A stretch of DNA of 64,000 bases. Origin: Pseudomonadota bacterium. GTDB taxonomy: Bacteria > Myxococcota_A > Polyangia > Haliangiales > Haliangiaceae. Location of the stretch: the NCBI GenBank assembly GCA_022360315.1, contig JAKSDA010000633.1, positions 18,864-82,863 of the forward strand, given 5' to 3'. The translations under genes and the position numbers were made by a program. Each line of letters opens with the position of its first letter. Within the stretch, counting starts at the first letter, position 1. Below, one piece after another: positions 1-7,801 of this stretch. Below the pieces are notes generated by a model that searched no databases, was not told where the DNA came from, and saw only the letters and a list, made by a program, of their open reading frames with translations.

Positions 1-495
1 AATGTACCGCAGTTCATGCGACTGGCGCCCCAGCCCGACGGTTTTTCCAACGTCAAGCTCAAGGGCAAGCTGACGCAGATGCGCTGGGTACCGGCACAGA
101 AATGCGATGCAGGCCCGGCCAAGCGCGATCGCGGCAAGGCTGCGCGGCCCACAGTATCGGCGACCAAAAAGCCGGCTGGCCGCCCGGAACGGCCGGATCC
201 GCCCAAGGCCAGGGCCGAGAGCAACGACAAAGACAGCGCGACAACGGGCGGCAAGGCGTCTGAACCGGGACAATCGACACCGGCTCTGTCCAAGACGCTG
301 CGCAACGCGGCGAACCGTGGTGACGACGCCAAACCGGCCCCGGGCAAGGACAGCAAGAAACTTCCTCTGCGTCCCGCCGCCAAGAGCGAGGATGGGGACG
401 AAGACGAAGATGAAGACGAAGACGAAGATGAAGACGAAGATGAAGACGAAGACGAAGACGAAGATGAAGATGAAGACGAAGACGAGGATCGGTAA
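1..495 (+). CDS. C-terminal part of unknown protein with Asp/Glu repeat tail (5' end outside window)
   Basis: The frame is open from the first base, so the true start lies upstream; an internal ATG is at 16. The visible 164 residues begin with a short stretch that could be the end of a folded domain (N-V-P-Q-F-M-R-L), then a low-complexity segment rich in Lys, Ala, Pro and Arg, and finally about 31 residues of almost pure alternating Asp and Glu before the TAA at 493-495. I do not recognise the family. The basic-then-acidic C-terminus looks intrinsically disordered. Good codon bias up to the stop supports a real gene end. Function unknown. Confidence 0.6.
   Translation, partial: NVPQFMRLAPQPDGFSNVKLKGKLTQMRWVPAQKCDAGPAKRDRGKAARPTVSATKKPAGRPERPDPPKARAESNDKDSATTGGKASEPGQSTPALSKTLRNAANRGDDAKPAPGKDSKKLPLRPAAKSEDGDEDEDEDEDEDEDEDEDEDEDEDEDEDEDEDR
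397..489 (+). repeat. Hexameric GAAGA(C/T) coding microsatellite encoding the Asp-Glu tail
   Basis: About fifteen copies of a 6-base unit GAAGAC/GAAGAT run in frame and encode alternating Glu-Asp. A change of whole units lengthens or shortens the tail without shifting the frame. The mix of GAC and GAT units shows it is not a perfectly homogeneous slippage tract. Confidence 0.9.
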
Positions 496-628
496 TTGTC
501 CGGACTGTCCAGGGCGGTTACTGTTCATCGGGAAGAAAGATAGCCTGCCATAGCAGAGACTCTCATCATTGCTGCAATCCGCTGGATATGGAGAGGATCG
601 CACAGGATGTGGAGCTGCGACAAACTGC

Positions 629-826
629 CTAGGCCGGCAAGATCTCCTTTACCCTGCCGACCTCACCGGACTGTAGACGGACTTTGATGCCGTGGGGATG
701 AGTTGGCGAATTGGTCAGGATGTCTTTTACAACCCCTTCTGTTGTCTTGCCGGAACGCTGGTCTTTTTTGAGCACGATCAGCACTCGTAGACCTGGCTTG
801 ATGTCTTTTCGTTGATTTCCGTTCAA
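629..826 (-). CDS. YwbE family protein (DUF2196)
   Basis: A 65-residue protein matching the small YwbE family: an N-terminal N-G-N-Q-R-K-D-I-K-P-G segment, a central V-L-K-K-D-Q-R-S-G-K turn, then G-V-V-K-D-I-L-T-N-S-P and H-P-H-G-I-K-V-R-L. The cellular role of the family is not known to me. The frame stays open upstream to 988, but similarity begins at the TTG codon at 824-826, which has a GAGGAT ribosome site about ten bases upstream, so I chose that start. The length matches the usual roughly 65 residues. It lies alone, divergent from the aldehyde dehydrogenase. Confidence 0.85.
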   Translation of the reverse strand: MNGNQRKDIKPGLRVLIVLKKDQRSGKTTEGVVKDILTNSPTHPHGIKVRLQSGEVGRVKEILPA

Positions 827-1005
827 TTTCGCAGATCCTCGATGGGTAGGGTGGACGCGATATCCGTCGACAGGCGCATGGTAATACGTCGGGCAAGGGC
901 CTGAACAAAAGCCGCGACGACTTCCCGCAAGCGCTATTCGATCGGCCGCCATTGCAGAGCACTTGTCTGTGGCTCGACGGCGGTTCATGGGATACGGTGA
1001 CCCAC

Positions 1006-2526
1006 ATGTCTACCATGGTCAGCCCCAATGTCTCCGACCAGCACATCCACAATACCGAGCCGGCTACTGGCAAGCCCATGCCAGCGGTGGCCGTGGCGTC
1101 CGCCGAACAGGTGCGCGAGGTGGTAACACGCGCACGCACGGCACAGGTAAGATGGGCCAGGCTGGGCTGGGCCGAGCGCAAAAAGCGCCTGCTTCGCTTC
1201 CGCGACCTGCTCAACCAGCGCGCCGACGAAGTCGTCGAGCTGATATCGCGCGAAACCGGCAAGCCGCGCTTTGAAGCCCTGGCTCACGAAGTGGCGCCAA
1301 TGGTCGATTTGACCCACTATTACGCCACCCGGGCGGAAAAAATCCTCGCCGACGAGCGCATGTGGCTGCACCTGCTCGGCCCGGTCAAGCGGGCCTATGT
1401 GCGCTACGTGCCGCGGGGAGTTGTCGGCGTGATCGCGCCGTGGAACTTTCCCTTCACCATTCCCATGGGTGACGTGATCATGGCCGTGGCCGCGGGCAAC
1501 GGCGTGGTGGTCAAGCCCTCGGAATGGACACCGCACACCATGCTCAAGGCCAAAGAGTTGATGGACGCTGCCGACGTCGATCCAGACCTCTTCGGCGTGG
1601 TACCCGGCGATGGCGCCACAGGTGCAGCACTGGTCGAATCCGCAGTGGATATGATCATCTTCACCGGCAGCGTGGCCACCGGCCGCAAAGTGGGCGCTGC
1701 CTGCGGCCAGCGGTTGATCCCCTATATCGCCGAGCTGGGCGGCAAAGACGCCGCCATCGTGCTCGACGATGTCGACCCCGCTCGAGTCGCCGAACAACTG
1801 GTACACGGCGCTTTCTGCAATTCTGGCCAGGCCTGCGCCAGTTTCGAGCGCGTGCTGATCGACCAGAAAGTGCACGACCAAGTGCTCGACCGCATCGTCG
1901 CCCTGACCCGAGAACTGCGCCAGGGCGACCCGGCCAGCCGAGAAGTCGACATCGGCGCCATGGTGCTCGATAGTCAGATGGACGTGGTCGAGCGCCACAT
2001 CCAGGACGCAGTGCAAAAAGGCGCCAAGGTGCTCGCCGGCGGCAAACGCGAAAGCGGTAGGGGCCGGTTTTTTCAGCCCACAGTCATCGCCGATGTCGAC
2101 GACACCATGCTGTGCTGGCAAGAAGAGACTTTCGGCCCGACCATGCCGGTGCGTTCTTTCACCACCGTCGACCAGGCCGTGGCCATGGCCAACGCCAGCG
2201 ATTACGGGCTCAACGGTTTTGTCTTTGCCGGCGATGTGACCCGCGGCGAATACGTGGCCAGACAGCTACAAGCAGGCGGTGTGGTGGTCAACGACTTCTT
2301 CTTCCATCACGGTGTTCCCGAAGCGCCATGGGGTGGTGTGAAACACTCCGGGGTCGGTCGGGTACACGGCAAACACGGCCTGCGCGAGCTGTGTCAGCAG
2401 CAGTTTGTCGGCCTGCCCCGGGTCGCCTTGAAACCGTTTTGGCTGTTTCCCTATACCGAGGGCAATTACCGCATGTTCAATCGCATTCGCCGCGTGCTCA
2501 GCAGCAAGATGAGCCGATTCGTCTGA
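1006..2526 (+). CDS. NAD(P)-dependent aldehyde dehydrogenase
   Basis: A 506-residue member of the aldehyde dehydrogenase superfamily, which oxidises aldehydes to acids with NAD(P)+. Visible motifs are the A-P-W-N-F-P-F cofactor/substrate loop, the F-T-G-S-V-A-T-G segment, general base Glu243 in A-E-L-G-G-K, and nucleophile Cys277 in N-S-G-Q-A-C. The ATG at 1006 is preferred over the ATG at 952 because it follows a GGTGA element and the family N-terminus begins here. The protein carries about 30 extra C-terminal residues (aromatic and basic, ending M-S-R-F-V) that could associate with a membrane. Substrate cannot be assigned; the overall look is of long-chain or aromatic aldehyde dehydrogenases. 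It converges with the RegA-like gene. Confidence 0.93.
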   Translation: MSTMVSPNVSDQHIHNTEPATGKPMPAVAVASAEQVREVVTRARTAQVRWARLGWAERKKRLLRFRDLLNQRADEVVELISRETGKPRFEALAHEVAPMVDLTHYYATRAEKILADERMWLHLLGPVKRAYVRYVPRGVVGVIAPWNFPFTIPMGDVIMAVAAGNGVVVKPSEWTPHTMLKAKELMDAADVDPDLFGVVPGDGATGAALVESAVDMIIFTGSVATGRKVGAACGQRLIPYIAELGGKDAAIVLDDVDPARVAEQLVHGAFCNSGQACASFERVLIDQKVHDQVLDRIVALTRELRQGDPASREVDIGAMVLDSQMDVVERHIQDAVQKGAKVLAGGKRESGRGRFFQPTVIADVDDTMLCWQEETFGPTMPVRSFTTVDQAVAMANASDYGLNGFVFAGDVTRGEYVARQLQAGGVVVNDFFFHHGVPEAPWGGVKHSGVGRVHGKHGLRELCQQQFVGLPRVALKPFWLFPYTEGNYRMFNRIRRVLSSKMSRFV

Positions 2527-2535
2527 ATACATGCC

Positions 2536-2559
2536 CGGCCTTTCTCGGCAGGAAGGCCG
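2536..2559. terminator. Candidate bidirectional hairpin between convergent genes
   Basis: Seven-base inverted repeat CGGCCTT / AAGGCCG with a ten-base loop, filling most of the 35-base gap between the stop codons of the aldehyde dehydrogenase and the RegA-like regulator. There is no strong T-run on either side, so intrinsic termination is not certain. Confidence 0.4.
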
Positions 2560-2561
2560 CG

Positions 2562-3116
2562 TTACCTCGACACGGGAAATTTGGCCAGCTTTCGCTGCAG
2601 GGTACGGCGATGGAGGCCGAGCAACCGCGCGGCTTTTCTGATGTTGCCGTCACACTCGGTGAGCACTCGATTTATGTGCTCCCATTGAGCCCGGGCCAGT
2701 GAAGGAACTTCCGCCGGGGCGCCCGCAGACTCGTCCGGGTTCATGTCCGGACGTCGAAATGCGAGCTCGATCTCGTCGACCGTCGCGGGCTTTTGAAGGT
2801 ACCCCACAGCACCCAGACGCATGGCCTCCAGGGCAGTCGCAATGCTACCATACGCTGTCAGTACCACGATCTTTGTGTTTTCATCGATCTGATGGAGTCC
2901 GCGGACTGTGTGAAGTCCCCATTCGCCCGGCATGCGGAGATCGACAAGCGCCAGCTCGGGACTGTCCTGCCCGGCTGCCTCGATGGCGTTGGCGCCGTTG
3001 CAGGCGACTCGAACGTCATAGCCCCTCTTGTCGAACGCTCGAGCCACCCGGTCCCGGAAAGCGTCGTCGTCGTCCACAATCAGAATGCTCTGCTGTTCCA
3101 TAACTTCTTCATTCAT
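2562..3116 (-). CDS. regA: RegA/ActR-type response regulator
   Basis: 184 residues: a receiver domain (D15-D16-D17 acidic pocket, phospho-acceptor Asp59 in L-V-D-L-R-M-P, T-A-Y-G-S and K-P switch residues) and a C-terminal Fis-type helix-turn-helix (I-R-K-A-A-R-L-L-G-L-H-R-R-T-L-Q-R). The short two-domain layout without a sigma-54 ATPase is that of RegA/PrrA/ActR, the DNA-binding partners of RegB-type redox sensors. The start at 3116 was chosen because its ATG shares a base with the stop of the upstream kinase gene (TGATG), implying translational coupling; an ATG at 3101 is an alternative. It is the last gene of the mbnP operon and probably regulates that operon, which is an inference. Confidence 0.88.
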   Translation of the reverse strand: MNEEVMEQQSILIVDDDDAFRDRVARAFDKRGYDVRVACNGANAIEAAGQDSPELALVDLRMPGEWGLHTVRGLHQIDENTKIVVLTAYGSIATALEAMRLGAVGYLQKPATVDEIELAFRRPDMNPDESAGAPAEVPSLARAQWEHINRVLTECDGNIRKAARLLGLHRRTLQRKLAKFPVSR

Positions 3117-4450
3117 CAGCCAACTCCTGCTGGTAACCACACGCTGACGCGCGTGCCCTTGCCCACGGATGAACAAATGGCGATCCGGCCGCCCAGATGT
3201 TCGATGAGAGAACGCGCGATAAACATGCCGAGCCCCGTACCCTGATGAGGCCTTGTGGTGAAGAATGGCTCGCCAATTCTGTCCAGCACCTCGCGCGTCA
3301 TCCCATTGCCACAGTCCAATACTTCGATCTCCACGCCTTCAGCCGCAATCCGGGCGAAGCACTGAACCGGGGTCCCAGCAGGCGAAGCCTCCACTGCATT
3401 TCGAACCAGCTGACTCAACGCCTGGGTCGCTGCCTGCACCGGCCAGCGCACAGTTTGTCCGGCTGGAATTTCTGCGATGTCAACCCGCGCGCCGAGCGGC
3501 CCCAGCTGGCGAATCGTCTCGGTCAGGAGTTGCGCGAGATCCGTGGCAACCGGGTACTCTCCGGCAAGCTCGCCAGCGCCCACGGACATGCGGTCGAGAA
3601 CATCGTGGGCGCGGTTCACTTCCGCATCGATCAGATTCAGATCGTCCAGGATCTCATGAGACGCTCCGGCTGCGGCAAGGTCGTTTTTGAGCTCGCTCGC
3701 CGCCACACGAATGGTGGCGAGAGGATTGCCGATCTCGTGCGCAGCGCCCGCTGCCAGGGTGGCCAGCCCCAGCAACCGCGACGCCCGAGAACGGGTTTCC
3801 CGTTCCTGCCGAAGGGCGGTCGAGAGCCGCGATACAAAACCGGCAATAACCGCCGCGACCAGCGTATAGGCCAGCCACATGCCCTGTAGATGGGCAGAAT
3901 ACGGCCGATGCTCCATGTCCATGGCGTGCCCACCGAGTTCGGGCGGAAGCGGCACACTCACAAGAAATAGCAGTCCAAACCCCGCACTGGACATCGCTAC
4001 CACAGCCCAGGTCCATCGCGATGTCGTGACGATCGCCGCCAGCATCACATGGACCAGATACAACACCGAAAAAGGATTGGCCGGCCCTCCGGTCAGCGCG
4101 AGAACACCGGTCAACAACGCGACGTCGACCAGCAAGGTGAGGGCGACAAGGCGTTGAGACGCAAGGCCTGCCCGACGCGAGAGGACTACATTGGTAACGG
4201 CGGCAGAGCCCAAGATGACCAATAACGGAATGGTCGGCAGTGCAACTCCCCACACGGCGTCGACCGCGACAATGGTGATGGCCTGGGCCGCAATCGCCAG
4301 CCAGCGAAGTCGGGTCAGCTCTCGAACCGACAGGTGCTCTGCAGAGACTGCCAGGGCCGGGGCCGCGAGGTGACGCACATCGCCTGATTGTGGCTTCATC
4401 GAAGAAAGTCGCTGCTCCGACGTAGCTCGCATGATCAGATTCTCTACCAC
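3116..4450 (-). CDS. regB: RegB-type membrane sensor histidine kinase
   Basis: 444 residues if the GTG at 4450 is used; an ATG at 4432 is equally possible. About six hydrophobic helices in the first half precede a histidine kinase core with phospho-acceptor His near residue 238 (A-A-H-E-I-G-N-P-L-A-T), an N-box (L-V-R-N-A-V-E-A) and G-boxes (G-T-G-L-G-M-F-I). Between membrane segments lies G-G-P-A-N-P-F (near residue 121), the GGxxNPF signature that RegB/PrrB sensors use to respond to the quinone pool. The gene follows the outer-membrane-protein gene by 27 bases and overlaps the response regulator. Likely role: sensing membrane redox state and phosphorylating the downstream regulator. Confidence 0.88.
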   Translation of the reverse strand: MVENLIMRATSEQRLSSMKPQSGDVRHLAAPALAVSAEHLSVRELTRLRWLAIAAQAITIVAVDAVWGVALPTIPLLVILGSAAVTNVVLSRRAGLASQRLVALTLLVDVALLTGVLALTGGPANPFSVLYLVHVMLAAIVTTSRWTWAVVAMSSAGFGLLFLVSVPLPPELGGHAMDMEHRPYSAHLQGMWLAYTLVAAVIAGFVSRLSTALRQERETRSRASRLLGLATLAAGAAHEIGNPLATIRVAASELKNDLAAAGASHEILDDLNLIDAEVNRAHDVLDRMSVGAGELAGEYPVATDLAQLLTETIRQLGPLGARVDIAEIPAGQTVRWPVQAATQALSQLVRNAVEASPAGTPVQCFARIAAEGVEIEVLDCGNGMTREVLDRIGEPFFTTRPHQGTGLGMFIARSLIEHLGGRIAICSSVGKGTRVSVWLPAGVG

Positions 4451-4477
4451 GGGCCTTTACGACAACAAATCGCCAAC

Positions 4478-5521
4478 TCAGATGCCCATGGCAAAGGCGC
4501 AGCTGACCGTTGTCGATACGGTCTCGACCAGCTGAATACCGCCGACCTGCTGCCAGGCCGGTATGCGCCCCCGAACCGAGCAGGTGAATCCACGGCCCGG
4601 CCTGGCCTCGACGCCAAGTCCAAGGCCGATCTCGTCGCGGCCGCCCACTCTCTCTCGCCGGACCATGCCCGGCATTTCATCCACTACTTGCTGCACGTCG
4701 TCACGACTGTGAAATCGGTAGTCCATATGACCTCGTACCATGAGAGCGTCGCGGATCAATTCGATGGTCGCCAATCCGCCCAGCTCTGCATCAGTGCCCC
4801 AGCGAATGTTATCCGAGGTGGCCGACGCCGGCTGCAGCACTGCCGCAGAGAGCTGCAATGAGACCGAGTCGTGCACTCGCCAGTCGAGTTCGGCTGCAGC
4901 GAGAAAGGACCACACACCCGCCCCCATACTGGCCCGTGCGTTGTACGTGACGAGGTCGATCGAGCCGTCGGCAGAACCGGAAACATCGGTCAGGGAGAGC
5001 GACGCATCTGGTTCGTAACGCCCGGTGGGCACAACCAGTCCGACTCGCACCCGCAACGACATGGGCAGCGTGCCAGCCCGATCGAAGAGCGAAAACAGCT
5101 CTTGACCCACTGTCACGTGGACATCCCCCAGGCCGACCGAGGTTTCTGCTGCACCGTCGACGGGGTTCAAGACCACGATACCGAACGGGATGCGCAATGC
5201 ACCACTCGTGCTCGAGGCGAGTTCGAGCCCGAGTGATACGGAGATGAAGTTGATGAGTACACTGCCAAACTGCGCCTTGTCATAGGTGTCTGAACCCTGC
5301 AATACGCGGTCGAACAAGAGTAGGTCGTACGCCATTGCTGCATCGAGACGAGGTGGCGCTATCGTGCTGTTGGCGACGCCAACCCGGCGAAAGTCGCTCG
5401 CTCCCCCGACCCTCGACGTGGAACTGCTGTGATGGGCACTTGCCAATCCGTTGCCAAGCAACACGACAAGAGCGAGGACGACCCCGAACAACGCCTGGCA
5501 GACGCGGCCTGTGCCGATCAC
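4478..5521 (-). CDS. Secreted outer-membrane beta-barrel-like protein of the MbnP/MbnH operon
   Basis: 347 residues with an N-terminal signal peptide (L-F-G-V-V-L-A-L-V-V-L-L-G-N-G-L-A-S-A-H-H). The mature part alternates short amphipathic strands and Gly/Asp turns (G-L-G-D-V-H-V-T, R-V-R-V-G-L-V-V-P-T-G-R-Y) and ends in strand-like sequence, as in small barrel transporter-like proteins. I could not place it in a named family. The His-His pair at the predicted signal cleavage site might bind metal. Its ATG overlaps the stop of the di-heme gene (ATGA, 5518-5521), so it is almost certainly co-translated with mbnH. Channel or receptor function for metal is an inference from position. Confidence 0.65.
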   Translation of the reverse strand: MIGTGRVCQALFGVVLALVVLLGNGLASAHHSSSTSRVGGASDFRRVGVANSTIAPPRLDAAMAYDLLLFDRVLQGSDTYDKAQFGSVLINFISVSLGLELASSTSGALRIPFGIVVLNPVDGAAETSVGLGDVHVTVGQELFSLFDRAGTLPMSLRVRVGLVVPTGRYEPDASLSLTDVSGSADGSIDLVTYNARASMGAGVWSFLAAAELDWRVHDSVSLQLSAAVLQPASATSDNIRWGTDAELGGLATIELIRDALMVRGHMDYRFHSRDDVQQVVDEMPGMVRRERVGGRDEIGLGLGVEARPGRGFTCSVRGRIPAWQQVGGIQLVETVSTTVSCAFAMGI

Positions 5522-6675
5522 TGCTCGCCGCCAGCCTGAAAGGGGTTGGAGAAACGCGGGTCGGCGAGGAAGGTCGCATCGGTCAGACTTTCCAGGAAGT
5601 GGATGAGATCCTCGCGCTCGCCATCGCTGAGCGTGAAGCCGGCGACAAAACCGCTCTTGAGGGGGTTGGCGCGGCCATCGCCAGCATACGGGCCCTCGGT
5701 GATATAGCGCCCGCCCGCCTCATAGGAACGAATGACCTCCGCCAGGGTGGCCGCGCTGCCGTCGTGCATATACGGGCCGGTCACAGCGATGTTGCGCAGG
5801 GTGGGAGCGCGGAATTTCCCCATGTCCGAAGAGCGGCCGGTGATCTCATACAAGCCGGTATTATCGGACGGATAGGATCCGTTGCCATCGATGTTGTACA
5901 GGCCGGTGTTGTGAAATAGCGCGGCGTCAAACACGGAGCCCGCGTGTATCGTGGACTCGGTGAAGTTAAACCCTCCATGACAGTGGTGACACTCGAGTCG
6001 CTCCGAATAGAAGAGTTCCAGACCGCGCCGCGCTGACGGGGATAAGGCACTGCCATCGCCTTGGTAGGCAAAGCGGTCAAACGGCGAATCGCCGGAAATC
6101 AGTGCCCGCACAAAAGACGACAGGGCACGCACGATATTGTCCCAGTTCACCTGGTCTGTTTCGGCGGGAAAGGCCCGGGCAAAGAGACGCTGATACGTCG
6201 AATCGGCCGCGATCCGGCCGAGGATTTCATCTTCCTTGCCGGTCGCCCCCAGCTCGACGGGATGTTCTCCGAAGATCGGCAGCAGCAACTGTTCCTCGAG
6301 CTCGGTCAAAACCGGATTTGCCCAGGTCAGTGTGGCATTGTACGCGATATTGGTGAGGCTCGGGCTGTTGCGGGGATGAAACTGCCCGGTCGATCCCTGA
6401 GCGGTCACCTCGCCATCGGAAAAAGCCAGTGCTTGCTCGTGGCACGAGCTGCACGACTGGGTTTCATTGCCGGATAGGCGCTTGTCGTAAAACAAATGAC
6501 GGCCGAGCTCGACCTTTTCGGCCGTCATTGGATTATCGGCCGGAATCTTCGGCTCGGGAAAGCCAGCCGGGATATCGAACCCGGCTGGGCCAGCGCGATC
6601 GCCGTCGGTGTCGCCACCACATCCGAGCAAGGACAATAGAATGAGCGGGCAAAGGGCCTGGCGCATGGTCGTCAT
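5518..6675 (-). CDS. mbnH: MbnH-family di-heme c-type cytochrome lipoprotein
   Basis: 385 residues. A lipoprotein signal (L-L-S-L-L-G-C-G-G) precedes a bacterial cytochrome c peroxidase/MauG-like fold with two heme-binding motifs, C-S-S-C-H near residue 75 and C-H-H-C-H near residue 229, plus the family blocks G-R-H-L-F-Y-D, F-R-A-P-T-L-R-N and P-Y-M-H-D-G-S. MbnH proteins are MauG-like enzymes that act on their MbnP partner, converting a Trp to kynurenine to complete a copper site (established for the family, not shown here). The gene starts one base after the mbnP stop, giving the usual adjacent pair. It should be anchored on the periplasmic side. Confidence 0.9.
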   Translation of the reverse strand: MTTMRQALCPLILLSLLGCGGDTDGDRAGPAGFDIPAGFPEPKIPADNPMTAEKVELGRHLFYDKRLSGNETQSCSSCHEQALAFSDGEVTAQGSTGQFHPRNSPSLTNIAYNATLTWANPVLTELEEQLLLPIFGEHPVELGATGKEDEILGRIAADSTYQRLFARAFPAETDQVNWDNIVRALSSFVRALISGDSPFDRFAYQGDGSALSPSARRGLELFYSERLECHHCHGGFNFTESTIHAGSVFDAALFHNTGLYNIDGNGSYPSDNTGLYEITGRSSDMGKFRAPTLRNIAVTGPYMHDGSAATLAEVIRSYEAGGRYITEGPYAGDGRANPLKSGFVAGFTLSDGEREDLIHFLESLTDATFLADPRFSNPFQAGGEQ

Positions 6676-6676
6676 C

Positions 6677-7633
6677 TTACCGACTCATGGTAAAAACGGT
6701 CTGCCCCAGGCAGTCGTTTGTGCAACTGCCGCTGGCAAAGTCGATGCCGAGCGCGGCAAATACCGGTGTACAGTCGTCGGGCTCACCAGGGCTACTCATG
6801 CATCCAGGTGGGTCGGCTGCATTCTGAGTGATGTTCGCACCTGCGATCAGTGCAGCCAGATCGATGGCCAGCACGTCGGTATCGATGTCGAACGGGGTGA
6901 GTTCCACGCTCGCGGAGTTGCCGCGAGCACAGGGTTGCGCGGGAGCTTCGGTCGGAGCCCCGGATACACACCCTGTCGAGCCGACATGGACGTTCCACCG
7001 CGCCACTGCCCCTCCGCTGACCATCCAGTCCGCGCGGACAAACTTGTATCCGCCCCGCCAGGTCCAGAACATGCCCGGCACGTTAAAGGGCGCGGGCGCA
7101 GTCGCGTTATCGTTGTGATTGAGGGCGAATGGAACTCCGACCTGGTATCGAACAGCGTCGTATGACCCATCGGGCACGGTCCCGGTGACGACTTTATTGG
7201 TCTGCGCAGTTCCGCTATCGGCGCACGCCCCCGTACCATCCTCGAAGTCCAACAAAACCACCCCCTGGTGCTGCCACTCCGAGTCGTCCAGGGCAAGCTC
7301 GACCCAGGTATCGTCGCTGTCGCGCAGCTCGATCGCGGAGATGAACATCCGCGCATCGGCCAGCTGTGCAGTCGCATCCAGCGTGCCCAGACTGACGTAG
7401 CTGGTGGAACAGGAAACCGGAGCTCCCGCGACGCTGGCCTCGAACGACAGGGTCACGTCGGTGTCGCCTCCGCACCCAGCCACGGCAAGTACGAGTAGCA
7501 GAGCCTGGCTCAGTGCGATTTTTTGGATGGAGTCCGGCATCGTTGGGGAAAAATCGCCGCTCTCGGTCGGGTTGCCCGCATCATCGGCAAAACGAGGGTT
7601 CCCGACCGCTGCCAGCAGTTGGATTCTAGACAT
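6677..7633 (-). CDS. mbnP: MbnP-family copper-binding lipoprotein
   Basis: 318 residues. The body matches the MbnP or 'metallo-mystery pair' four-Cys family: a beta-rich domain with conserved blocks around D-A-R-M-F-I-S-A-I-E-L, V-L-L-D-F-E-D-G, Y-D-A-V-R-Y-Q-V-G-V-P-F and M-F-W-T-W-R-G-G-Y-K-F, and several Cys pairs. Partners of MbnH, these proteins bind copper through a site that includes an oxidised Trp. Start choice is unusual: the ATG at 7633 has an excellent AAGGAAG site, yet the lipobox (L-A-V-A-G-C) then lies over 50 residues in. The ATG at 7540 gives a normal-length lipoprotein signal but has a poor ribosome site. First gene of the operon. Confidence 0.88.
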   Translation of the reverse strand: MSRIQLLAAVGNPRFADDAGNPTESGDFSPTMPDSIQKIALSQALLLVLAVAGCGGDTDVTLSFEASVAGAPVSCSTSYVSLGTLDATAQLADARMFISAIELRDSDDTWVELALDDSEWQHQGVVLLDFEDGTGACADSGTAQTNKVVTGTVPDGSYDAVRYQVGVPFALNHNDNATAPAPFNVPGMFWTWRGGYKFVRADWMVSGGAVARWNVHVGSTGCVSGAPTEAPAQPCARGNSASVELTPFDIDTDVLAIDLAALIAGANITQNAADPPGCMSSPGEPDDCTPVFAALGIDFASGSCTNDCLGQTVFTMSR

Positions 7634-7638
7634 CTTCA

Positions 7639-7645
7639 CTTCCTT
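7639..7645 (-). promoter_or_regulatory. Ribosome binding site supporting the upstream mbnP start
   Basis: AAGGAAG on the minus strand, five bases before the ATG at 7633. It conflicts with the protein-level expectation that translation starts at 7540, next to the lipoprotein signal, so it decides between two start models. Confidence 0.6.
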
Positions 7646-7801
7646 TGATCGGCTCGCCACGGCTCGGTTGCCGGGCGGACCGGTTTTGGTAAACGCTTAA
7701 CAAATGAAGCCAGAGCAGAGGAGGTGGCATATTGTCACCCCGGTGTACGTTCGACGGCGAGATGACTTGCAACTGGCGACGAGGACAGGAAAGATCGACG
7801 G

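Noticed and set aside
985..2121. Minus-strand frame of 378 codons opposite the aldehyde dehydrogenase
   Set aside because: Antisense shadow in GC-rich coding DNA; the plus-strand frame has all the catalytic residues.
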